Shown here in pieces: positions 18,636 through 26,232 of a stretch of 64,000 nt of DNA. Position 1 is the stretch's first letter, and each line of letters opens with the position of its first letter. This stretch comes from Caldora sp965222765. Lineage in GTDB: Bacteria; Cyanobacteriota; Cyanobacteriia; Cyanobacteriales; Coleofasciculaceae. The stretch is taken from assembly GCA_965222765.1 (NCBI GenBank), contig CBDCVG010000059.1, forward strand, positions 134,663 to 198,662. The letters are read 5' to 3'. Made by a program: the position numbers and the translations under genes. Under the pieces are notes generated by a model. It was not told the DNA's origin, did not search any database, and was given only the letters and a program-made list of their open reading frames with translations.

Positions 18636-18812
18636 GGCAGAAGGCAATAAAGCTTGTAGGGTAAGCTTTTTAAGCTGTTTTCACGCTTTGGGTTATCTAG
18701 CTCCGCTAGATTAAACCAAACATAATTGAGAGAACACCCAGAATTGAATGACTCAAAGTTACACTGGCTAGATTTCTATACCTATCATAATGAATATTCC
18801 AAAGAATACCTA

Positions 18813-18910
18813 ATCTGTCAAACTGCTTGAATAGCTCATTGTCTGTTAATCAACTCAAGTTATGGAAGGTGCTAAGTACCGTTCGACAACGAATGGGTAG
18901 GGCGAGCACG
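18813..18910 (-). mobile_element. IS5-like insertion sequence end, fragment
   Basis: 98 bp identical, but for one base, to 60904-61001 in the IS derivative near the window's end. It includes the first codons of the transposase (MSYSSSLTD, read on the minus strand) and its upstream region. The rest of the element is gone. The remaining spacer 18562-19027 holds the palindrome and a small AACTGGC/GCCAGTT hairpin but no gene. Confidence 0.75.
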
Positions 18911-19027
18911 TTTCTCGTAACTGGCAAGATGCCAGTTCCACAATTGATACTCCACACCCCACACCCTCACTCCGAAGGAGTGTTTCTCAAGAGCAATTAG
19001 CAATTAGCCAGAGTATTTCTTAAGAGA

Positions 19028-20248
19028 TTACTGTTGCTTGAGAATTACTAAGGTAATATCATCAAACACTTTTTGTGTACCAATAAACTCTTGGACATCA
19101 TCGATTACTGCTTGTTTAATCTCTTGAGCAGTCCCCTGCCAATTTTGACTAATAATCTCACAGAATCGCTCCATTCCATATTGTTTTTTCTCTAGATTGA
19201 AAGCTTCGGGAATACCATCGGTATAAAGAACTATACCATCACCTGAATGTAACTCTACCGTGGTTTGGTCAATGAAATCGGCAATATCATCATCTATGCC
19301 GATGGGCAAACCTAAATCCATCATATCAATCCGCTCAATCTGATGTCCTTCTGAGCGAACCACCAGGGTTTCTTCATGTTGTCCACTGATACTCACGATA
19401 CCTTCCGAGTAATTTAAAATAGCTAGGGTGAGATTTCTCTCAGAGTTCATCCGTTGCACGTTGTGATAAATGGTGCGATTCAGGGTATCCAAAAATCTAA
19501 CTGGATTAGTTTCCTTAATTTCTTGGAGAGTACGAACAGCAGTTTGGGTCATTAACATTAAAATGCCACTTTCTAAACCATGTCCCGTGACATCACCAAT
19601 ACCAATAGTTACGACTCCGTCACTATCAAGAACATCGTAATAATCGCCGCCGACTTCATCAGCCGGTTGCATATAACCAACAATATCAATATTGGCAATC
19701 TCTGCTAATTCTTCTGGTGGAGGTAGAACCATGGACTGAATTTGTTTAGCCACATCCAATTCAGCACCCATGCGCTTGATGTTCAATAGTGATTCCTGAA
19801 GAACTTTATTTTTTTCTTCTAATTCAGTCATTAACTGTTCACGGCTTTTTTGTGCTAAAATAACTTTAGCTTCTCTAATTCGTTGCTCTGTTAGCAATCC
19901 GTTATTTTTTAAGAAATAATCAGCTTTAATTTGATAATGCTTATTTTCAGATATCAACAAGTTTACTTGATTAAAAAAGGTATAAATTAGATTAGGGATA
20001 GGAATTTGATTTTTTGTTGTAAAAATAATTGATAATTCTGGAAGATGACCCTGAAGTTCTAATTGAATACTCAGAACAGGATTTATCGCAGAATCAATCA
20101 GTAAGCGGTTCATTTGAGAGGTTATAGTACTTAATCGAGTAGCAATAATTTCATCTCCCGTTAAAAGTTTTACCAGCCGCCAAACATTCTGGCGTATATC
20201 ATTAAGATAAGATTGATCATTGAGTTGAACCTTTCCTAAATGAACCAT
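19028..20248 (-). CDS. PP2C-type (SpoIIE/RsbU) phosphatase with ATPase-like N-domain
   Basis: 406 residues. Residues 1-125 resemble a degenerate RsbT/HATPase-like domain (RQNVWRLVKLLTGDEIIATRLSTITSQMNRLL); 130-165 is a coiled coil (AQKSREQLMTELEEKNKVLQ); 166-405 is a PP2C domain starting VAKQIQSMVLP with metal ligands in EVGGDYYDV (Asp202, Asp205), GDVTGHG (Asp219), YTDGIPEA and FDDITLV. In sigma-B-like systems RsbU is switched on by RsbT and dephosphorylates an RsbV-type antagonist. It is the last gene of the RsbR-S-T-X series, 20 bp behind the RsbX-like gene, so it is the natural output phosphatase. Confidence 0.85.
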   Translation of the reverse strand: MVHLGKVQLNDQSYLNDIRQNVWRLVKLLTGDEIIATRLSTITSQMNRLLIDSAINPVLSIQLELQGHLPELSIIFTTKNQIPIPNLIYTFFNQVNLLISENKHYQIKADYFLKNNGLLTEQRIREAKVILAQKSREQLMTELEEKNKVLQESLLNIKRMGAELDVAKQIQSMVLPPPEELAEIANIDIVGYMQPADEVGGDYYDVLDSDGVVTIGIGDVTGHGLESGILMLMTQTAVRTLQEIKETNPVRFLDTLNRTIYHNVQRMNSERNLTLAILNYSEGIVSISGQHEETLVVRSEGHQIERIDMMDLGLPIGIDDDIADFIDQTTVELHSGDGIVLYTDGIPEAFNLEKKQYGMERFCEIISQNWQGTAQEIKQAVIDDVQEFIGTQKVFDDITLVILKQQ

Positions 20249-20268
20249 CGGCGTATCATTTACCTAAA

Positions 20269-20871
20269 TTATGATTTATACTTTAAAGCGATACAAGTTG
20301 CATCGTCATATTTCTTGCCAAAAAGTCGGATCAAGTTTTTGGCAATTTTCATGGCATCATCAACCAAAATTAGAGGGTATTCTTCTAGACTGAAATGCTC
20401 TTTAATGCCATCTGTATAAAAAAGAATTATATCAGATTTAGTCAACTGAAGATTTTGCTCAACCGGGTGGCGAATATGACTACCAACAATACCATCCGTT
20501 GAATAAAGTCTTTTGGTACAATTTTTTTGATCTTGCCGACGGAATATTTTAAAGACAGTATTGCCAACCCCTGTATAGGATAACTGCTTGGTTTCTAAAT
20601 TCAAAACACCTAATCCTACCGCTGCGCCTAAACCACCTTTGAGTTGTTCATGAAGACGAAGCATGGTATTGCAAACATCATTGTCCCAAGTGTTTTGCAA
20701 GTAATCTTTGGCAGTACGAGCAACAAGATTGGCATTCTTGCCATGTCCAAGTCCATCAACGATCGCAACTAATAATAATTGTTCTTGTTGTTCAACGATG
20801 GCAATATCTCCACTAACCCGCTCACCTAGACAGGGTCTATTTGAATAAAAATAATCTATTTGCTCTAGCAT
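20269..20871 (-). CDS. RsbX-like PP2C/SpoIIE phosphatase
   Basis: 200 residues, a bare PP2C domain with no sensor: SGDIAIV, AIVDGLGHGKNA, GVGNTVFKIF, LFYTDGIKEHF and YDDATCIALKY are the metal and core motifs. In Bacillus RsbX resets the stressosome by dephosphorylating RsbR and RsbS. Position directly between the RsbT-like and RsbU-like genes on the same strand supports that role. It could alternatively act on another STAS protein. Confidence 0.8.
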   Translation of the reverse strand: MLEQIDYFYSNRPCLGERVSGDIAIVEQQEQLLLVAIVDGLGHGKNANLVARTAKDYLQNTWDNDVCNTMLRLHEQLKGGLGAAVGLGVLNLETKQLSYTGVGNTVFKIFRRQDQKNCTKRLYSTDGIVGSHIRHPVEQNLQLTKSDIILFYTDGIKEHFSLEEYPLILVDDAMKIAKNLIRLFGKKYDDATCIALKYKS

Positions 20872-20927
20872 AGCATTTCAAACCCTGACTAATGACAAAT
20901 AACAAATGACAAATGACAAATGACGAT

Positions 20928-21332
20928 TTACAACCATTGCCTGATAACAACCTCTGTCCCTACATTCACTTCAGAATTAATTTCAAACTCATCCATTAAG
21001 CGTTTAACTCCTGGTAAACCCAGTCCTAAAGTGCCACTAGAACTAAAATCATCTTGCATCGCCTGCTCAAGATCAGCAATACCTGGACCGCGATCTTTGA
21101 CAAGAATCTCAATACCTGTCCGTTTTTCGTCGGTAATCGGAACAATAACCACTTCACCAGAGCTTGCATACTTTAAAATATTGCGGACTAATTCCGATAC
21201 TGCTGTAGAAATCATTTGGCAGTGATAGTCATCAAATCCTAAACGATTAGCTGTTTGTTTGCTTGCCATAATCGCTCGGATGGTATCGGCTTCAACTCGT
21301 ATGTGAATCTGGCTTCTTTGTTGATGTATCAT
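20928..21332 (-). CDS. RsbT-like anti-sigma-type serine/threonine kinase
   Basis: 134 residues, close to the 133 of Bacillus RsbT. GHKL ATPase motifs: N box SELVRNILKYA (Glu47, Asn51), G1 box DRGPGI (80-85), G2 box GTLGLGLPGVKRLMDEF (from 100). RsbT phosphorylates RsbR and RsbS inside the stressosome, is then released and activates the RsbU phosphatase. It is 5 bp behind the RsbS-like gene and 56 bp ahead of the RsbX-like gene. A run of ACAAATG heptamers fills the 20890-20925 gap. Confidence 0.88.
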   Translation of the reverse strand: MIHQQRSQIHIRVEADTIRAIMASKQTANRLGFDDYHCQMISTAVSELVRNILKYASSGEVVIVPITDEKRTGIEILVKDRGPGIADLEQAMQDDFSSSGTLGLGLPGVKRLMDEFEINSEVNVGTEVVIRQWL

Positions 21333-21337
21333 AGAAA

Positions 21338-21724
21338 TTATTTGCCGCTAGATTGTGAGCGCAAAACATCAATTAAGACGAAAGCATCATCAAGATTCAA
21401 GACAGCATGAATGCCGTCGATATTGGCATCCAAATCAACTAAGGCAGAAATTACTCCCGGTTTTAAGCCTGAAATAATTGTCCTTGCTCCCATTATTTCT
21501 ACCATATCAATAATTTTTCTCAACTCAGTAAAATCAGTGAAATCTATGATGTCTACCCCTGAGACATCAAGAATAACTCCACTAGCTCCACTACTATGTA
21601 ATTTCTCCAATAAATCCTGACAGAGTTGTTGCAACAATTCTGGCGTTAAATTAATCTGAATTGAAGCAACTACACAATTATGGGATATTTGCAAAGGGAT
21701 TTGTTGCTGATTTAATTGAGTCAT
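21338..21724 (-). CDS. RsbS-like STAS protein (stressosome core)
   Basis: 128 residues, a single STAS domain: IPLQISHNCVVASIQINLTPELLQQL, GVILDVSGVDIIDFTDFTELRK, GARTIISGLKPGVISALVDL, ending LNLDDAFVLID. Order and spacing identify it as RsbS between RsbR and RsbT. In known RsbS the loop after the IxDhSxhxxhD strand carries a phosphorylated Ser (D-S-F/Y). Here the loop reads D61-F62-T63-D64, so Phe replaces the Ser and a Thr follows. Either Thr63 takes the phosphate or the switch works differently. Confidence 0.85.
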   Translation of the reverse strand: MTQLNQQQIPLQISHNCVVASIQINLTPELLQQLCQDLLEKLHSSGASGVILDVSGVDIIDFTDFTELRKIIDMVEIMGARTIISGLKPGVISALVDLDANIDGIHAVLNLDDAFVLIDVLRSQSSGK

Positions 21725-21844
21725 AAGTAGGCGGAAAAAAACAGAACTATGTTAAGAAACTTAAATAGCGGTCAAACCTTTACTAATGACCAATGACGAG
21801 CTTCACCAGTTAACTTTAATGTTGCCGATCTACTTACCCTATGA

Positions 21845-22780
21845 TCATTCTATGCCAACAATTTTGAGATTTTGACGCTGAAAAGCTTTATTTAAAGCAT
21901 CCATCATGGTCGAAGTCGTGTTGACTGTACCCACATCAATGCCCAATTGTACAATCGTTTGGGCGATCGCTGGAGAAAGTCCCGAGATAGTTGATTCACA
22001 GCCCATTAGTCGAGTTGCCTTGGTAATTTTGATCAAGTAATTAGCAACAGCAGTATCGATCACTGCTACTCCACTAATATCAAGGATAAATTCTTTGGCC
22101 TGAGTTTTAGCGATCATTCCTAGGACAGAATTCATAATATCTTGAGACCGTTTAGAATCAACAATACCAACCACAGGTAAGAGGAGAATTCCCTGCCAAA
22201 TTTCTGTGACTGGGGTTGACATCTCCAGCAATGCCTTACTTTGTCCAGAAATTAGCTCATTCATCATGTAGGTGAACATTTCACAGACAATACCGGCATC
22301 TAAATGCAACTGTTTGGCAATGGCATCGGACATCTTCATTTGTTCATTTTCTGCAAGATCTTGTTTTTGCACCATGTCACTGAACAGTTGATCAAAAATG
22401 CTCATCCCGGCGAAAAAGACTGTCATCGATAAGCCAATTCTGGCATGAGTTTCTCCGATTATACGACGCTGTTTAACATAGTCTTCATTAATATCACCGG
22501 TCATAAACTCTTGCCAGTAGTTATGTTGTTTATGCCGAACATGGTTGAGAATTCTTTTGTCCGAGAAAAATTGCTCATATTCTGCTTGAGTTTCCAACCA
22601 CTTATACCAACTACTGACTATTTCTTCGACTTGCGGCAACATTAGAGAGCCTGATCTCTTGATCAAACTTAGATCTGTGTCATCTATTTTGTATAGTCCT
22701 TGCAAAACTTTGGCACTGCGGTGATCGACAGCAGGAATATCGTAATTATTTTCTGATAAATCCATAGTTGTAATGCTCAA
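21845..22780 (-). CDS. RsbR-like stressosome sensor, protoglobin + STAS
   Basis: 311 residues. N-terminal globin-coupled-sensor domain (about 20-175): RHKQHNYWQEFMTGDINEDYVKQRRIIGETHARIGL, in which His112 of the xxHxRIGL motif is the expected proximal heme ligand. C-terminal STAS domain (190-305): ILDISGVAVIDTAVANYLI with Thr243 at the place of Bacillus RsbR Thr171, and GLSPAIAQTIVQLGI with Thr275 at the place of Thr205. It would form the stressosome shell with RsbS and sense O2, NO or redox through heme. First gene of the cluster, so its 5' spacer (22781-23021, AT-rich) should hold the promoter. Confidence 0.88.
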   Translation of the reverse strand: MSITTMDLSENNYDIPAVDHRSAKVLQGLYKIDDTDLSLIKRSGSLMLPQVEEIVSSWYKWLETQAEYEQFFSDKRILNHVRHKQHNYWQEFMTGDINEDYVKQRRIIGETHARIGLSMTVFFAGMSIFDQLFSDMVQKQDLAENEQMKMSDAIAKQLHLDAGIVCEMFTYMMNELISGQSKALLEMSTPVTEIWQGILLLPVVGIVDSKRSQDIMNSVLGMIAKTQAKEFILDISGVAVIDTAVANYLIKITKATRLMGCESTISGLSPAIAQTIVQLGIDVGTVNTTSTMMDALNKAFQRQNLKIVGIE

Positions 22781-23021
22781 TATGTTTATTTTTAGATGAT
22801 TAATTTAAAAGGGGAATAGGTCGCTAAGATTGTCACCTTCTTTTGACATTAACCATTGGCTTATCTCCATAATCCATAAGATAGAATACCATTGGCTTGC
22901 ACTTTTTAACCATTAATACCTAATATTTAAAATATTTTGCATTTAAATTGTGATATTAATATTGATTTAAAAAGTGAATTATAGGCTATTTTTTTTTAGA
23001 AAATGCTAGTTTAAATACGTC

Positions 23022-24689
23022 CTAAACTCCTGGACTCTGACAATCTTCTTTGAGATGGCGCATAATCTCTCGATGAATATCACTATTGACTCGAATGCCT
23101 CGTCCCCCATCTTCTAGACGGATATCATCGACATAGTAGTTGAGGATAAATTGGATATAGGTGTATCCTTCGTAATGAACTACCCCTTCCATTCTTACTT
23201 TAGGCTCCTGCCATGCACTGCGGGCTTGTTTGAAGCCATTGCGTAACCATTCTACTAGAATTTTTACATAATCATCTAATCGGGTTTCTTCATGAAGTGG
23301 ATGCATAATTTTTTGATGCAACTTCTGAACACGCCGCTTGAGGAGTTCTATTTTGCGCTCCCAAATTTCTGGCAGCACATATTCATCTTGATCCACCACA
23401 TTGGGATCTCTTAACCAAGCTCGATACCATTGGCGCACCAAATTGATTAAGGAATCTGAATCTTGGCTTTCTTCAAGAGCAAAGGATGCTTGAACTTGCT
23501 GTAGCTTCAACAACGAACTTCTGCGGCTACCAGACTGATGGATCGCCGTCAAACCGATTGATTCAAGCACATCGTTAAATTCTTGTTGAACGGTTTCTAT
23601 TTCTTCTTGGGTTAACCCTCCTTCTTCCACAAACTGAAGAGTAATAATCAGAGCTTCTAGAGATTGTTCAATCTCTTCTAGTTTTTCATTGACTTCATTT
23701 TCGGCGAGTAAGCGTTTCTTGCCATTTTCTTTTTTAGAGACAAAGTCATCGGCAATATCTGTCCAGTCATAATACCGTTCCAAACAGTCCAATTTGGTTT
23801 CAATATCTCCCAGAGTATCGGGATGAGCTTGAATGATCTCCTGCATCACTTTTTTAGCCTGTTCTAGATCACATTTGGGGGTTAACTCAATAGTTGTTAA
23901 AAAATGAACAGGCTCAATCGGACGACTCAGATTAGTGATTTTCTGGCTTTGCATCACACTGTTAGGGATATACACCTCTGTGTGAGTTTCAAACATATAG
24001 AAACGAGTCACACGCACCCCAATTTTTCGGAGGGTGCCTAGTTGACTTTGATCGCCACTTTCACTTTCAATCCGGAGTACATCTCCAAACTGAAAGGGAC
24101 TATCTAACAGTAAGACAATACCACTGAAAAAGTTAGCCAGAATATCCTTGACTGCAAAACCAATAACAAACGCACCACCGCCCAAAGTTAACCAGGCTCC
24201 AGTCAAATCTAGACCAAAACACAATTGGAGGATAGCAGAACCACCCATCAAGACAATTACTACTGGGATCACACCTTCTAGTAAAGGAATCAAGACATCA
24301 TCCCACATCGCTTCTGTAGTTGCGGCATACTCCTTCAGGTAGTAGACCAAAACTTGTTTAAATAGCTGTAGTGACCAATAACTGATTGCAATAACAATGC
24401 CACCAATGAACAGTCGATCTAACCAAACAACAGTGGCTAAGCTTACTGTATTTTTGGCAGTAATTTTAAGACAAGTCAGTACTAATATAGCTAAAGTAGG
24501 ATAAGCAGAAACGTTTAGCGTGACCAGGGGAATGTCACTTTCAAATTTGCGAAATAGCGATCGCAAAAGATAAAACAAGATGACATATAGAAGTGTCGCC
24601 CCAATAAGCTTAATTACAAGATCAACAAGGACATATAGTGCTTCTTGTAGTATTTCTTGAAGTTGAATGGGAAATAGGTCAAGCAGCAT
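23022..24689 (-). CDS. MscS-family mechanosensitive channel
   Basis: 555 residues. N-terminal membrane part with about five spans (VDLVIKLIGATLLYVILFYLL, PTLAILVLTCLKI, LFIGGIVIAISYWSL, GVIPVVIVLMGGSAILQL, then the pore helix LGGGAFVIGFAVKDILANFF). The MscS signature continues SGIVLLLDSPFQFGDVLRIE and a beta domain (LGTLRKIGVRVTRFYMFETHTEVYIPNS). The cytoplasmic region is much longer than E. coli MscS and contains a charged helical insert (about 300-480). It opens under membrane tension. It lies between the two partner-switch gene groups on the same strand, so it could be co-regulated with osmotic stress signalling. Confidence 0.85.
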   Translation of the reverse strand: MLLDLFPIQLQEILQEALYVLVDLVIKLIGATLLYVILFYLLRSLFRKFESDIPLVTLNVSAYPTLAILVLTCLKITAKNTVSLATVVWLDRLFIGGIVIAISYWSLQLFKQVLVYYLKEYAATTEAMWDDVLIPLLEGVIPVVIVLMGGSAILQLCFGLDLTGAWLTLGGGAFVIGFAVKDILANFFSGIVLLLDSPFQFGDVLRIESESGDQSQLGTLRKIGVRVTRFYMFETHTEVYIPNSVMQSQKITNLSRPIEPVHFLTTIELTPKCDLEQAKKVMQEIIQAHPDTLGDIETKLDCLERYYDWTDIADDFVSKKENGKKRLLAENEVNEKLEEIEQSLEALIITLQFVEEGGLTQEEIETVQQEFNDVLESIGLTAIHQSGSRRSSLLKLQQVQASFALEESQDSDSLINLVRQWYRAWLRDPNVVDQDEYVLPEIWERKIELLKRRVQKLHQKIMHPLHEETRLDDYVKILVEWLRNGFKQARSAWQEPKVRMEGVVHYEGYTYIQFILNYYVDDIRLEDGGRGIRVNSDIHREIMRHLKEDCQSPGV

Positions 24690-24895
24690 AACTTCTCCCT
24701 AAATCTCTTTTGTGCTCATTCGCTGGAGAAAATATGGTATTTTATCAGCAAAGAATCATCTTAGTGAGGTGTATTCTAAAATATTATTCACAAATTGACA
24801 ATGGATAATGAATAATGTATAATTACCTTTCCTTAAAAGAAGAGGATTGAAATCAAGGAAAATCTTTTTTTATTTCTTCGTAAACAAAGAAGTAT

Positions 24896-24969
24896 TAGAC
24901 CAAATTTATCAATTATCAATTATCAATTATCAATTATCAATTATCAATTATCAATTGTCCATTGATAAC
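24896..24969. repeat. Heptameric short tandem repeat (ATCAATT type)
   Basis: TTAGACCAAATTTATC then seven near-perfect ATCAATT/TATCAAT heptamers, ending TGTCCATTGATAA at the 3' end of the STAS gene. It parallels 5784-5837. The rest of 24690-24895 is AT-rich with no gene seen. Confidence 0.75.
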
Positions 24970-25323
24970 CTATTCCATATCTAGCCTCAGGCTGGGAAGA
25001 AACTTCTGGAGATTTTTTAAAGACTTGCCCTGCCAAGGCATGTCATTGGAGCCTAAAATTACTAACTGAATGTCCTTTTTTTTGCGCAAGCCCAGCACAA
25101 ATTTAGACAACATACTAATGCCCGAACTATTGAGAAATGCCAATCCTTTGAGGTCAATTGTTATCTCCTCAGGAGAGCCATCAGTAATTTCACTGAGTAG
25201 CTCATTAATAGGGGCGTATTCTTTCGGACCTCCCAACGCTAACTCCCCTTGAAAACTGACCGAGACTGAATCCGCATCATACCGAACGACGTAGTCTTCA
25301 CCTTTGATTTCCTGAGTACTCAT
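24970..25323 (-). CDS. STAS-like anti-sigma antagonist
   Basis: 117 residues. The order of strands (VSVSFQGELALGG, ITIDLKGLAFLNSSGISMLSKFVLGLRKK, IQLVILGSNDMPWQGKSLKNLQKF) is STAS-like with the phosphorylatable serine pair Ser66/Ser67 in NSSGIS. It resembles antagonists that pair with SiaB/DUF6272-like kinases. The gene just upstream (25477-26067) encodes such an ATPase-like protein, so the two probably form a kinase-antagonist pair. ATG at 25323; spacing to the upstream gene is 153 bp. Confidence 0.7.
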   Translation of the reverse strand: MSTQEIKGEDYVVRYDADSVSVSFQGELALGGPKEYAPINELLSEITDGSPEEITIDLKGLAFLNSSGISMLSKFVLGLRKKKDIQLVILGSNDMPWQGKSLKNLQKFLPSLRLDME

Positions 25324-25476
25324 GGGGCTGAACTTCCTTTTGCATGGTTTGACTGGGATTAATCGGAACTACTTGACTGATTAGGATCTGTAATCCATCT
25401 ACAGCAAGAGTTTTATTGTTATATATTACATGATTCATATCATTTGATACTTTGTTACCATTCAAATGAACTAAAT

Positions 25477-26067
25477 TTAGACACTCACCTGAGCCATGGT
25501 AGTCACTACGATAATTTCTGGCGCTGACTTGAGTGCCTCAAACTTCCAGCCTAGTCTAGCTTGGTAATCATTGATCATGGTTAGAAAACCCAAACCAGAC
25601 ATTTGAGCATTTTCGTCCTCAACACTGGCTTCAACTTGCTGTATATAAAACTCCTCTGGATCACAAGCTAACAGAGTTTGGATAAACACTTGAAACTTCT
25701 GGGCACTGTTTCGATCAATGCTATTCTTGGTGAACATAGCCACAATCAGATCCGCAGCATCTAAAAAATGAACACCAAGTTTGACCTTGCTGCTAGAGGT
25801 TTCTAGATTAAATTTCATCGCATTTTCCAACAGCTCATTGGCGATATAACTGACTGCTCCTTTTATTTCTTTAATTCGCTTTTCTTCCTCAGGATTATCT
25901 TTATCTAAAGGCAAAAAATTCCCAATATAGTCAGCCATAAAATGAGCTGAAAGTCGTTGATTTCGCCATCGCTTCTTGATCCGCTCAGACGTAGGTGTAA
26001 AACTGAGTTCTAAGGAATCATGATTGGGGGGAAATGCTTGAATAAAGTCGCCAAAAGTCTGATTCAT
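25477..26067 (-). CDS. ATPase-like (DUF6272/SiaB-type) regulatory kinase candidate
   Basis: 196 residues. The N box of GHKL ATPases is visible (ANELLENAMKFN, Glu78, Asn82), as is a G2-like MSGLGFLTMINDY near residue 157. A canonical DxGxG box is missing: MFTKNSIDRNSAQKF stands where it should be. That is as in the SiaB-like/DUF6272 group, which still phosphorylates a STAS-type partner in Pseudomonas. Soluble, no membrane segment. Together with the downstream STAS-like gene it makes a second partner-switch module beside the stressosome. Confidence 0.6.
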   Translation of the reverse strand: MNQTFGDFIQAFPPNHDSLELSFTPTSERIKKRWRNQRLSAHFMADYIGNFLPLDKDNPEEEKRIKEIKGAVSYIANELLENAMKFNLETSSSKVKLGVHFLDAADLIVAMFTKNSIDRNSAQKFQVFIQTLLACDPEEFYIQQVEASVEDENAQMSGLGFLTMINDYQARLGWKFEALKSAPEIIVVTTMAQVSV

Positions 26068-26148
26068 AGGATATTATCCCCGATTTAGTATGACAGTTGA
26101 GGGTGCCGAATATCGGATAGACAATCGCAGTGGGATAATCTCAAATCG

Positions 26149-26187
26149 AAAAAAACTGTAGGAGTACAGCAATGTTGTACTCCTACA
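26149..26187 (-). terminator. Rho-independent terminator of transketolase
   Basis: A perfect 12-bp stem (TGTAGGAGTACA / TGTACTCCTACA, 7-base loop) at 26157-26187 is followed, on the minus strand, by GTTTTTTTC. It lies 45 bp behind the transketolase stop. Confidence 0.85.
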
Positions 26188-26232
26188 ATTAAACCTGGAT
26201 TAGTGATTTGGGAAGTGCTCAAAGCACTAACC

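Noticed and set aside
18840..18910. tRNA-like GTTCGACAACGA sequence
   Set aside because: It is part of the shared IS fragment; no cloverleaf can be drawn around it.
20920..21225. 101-residue plus-strand frame over the RsbT-like gene
   Set aside because: Antisense shadow of a gene with clear GHKL motifs on the minus strand.
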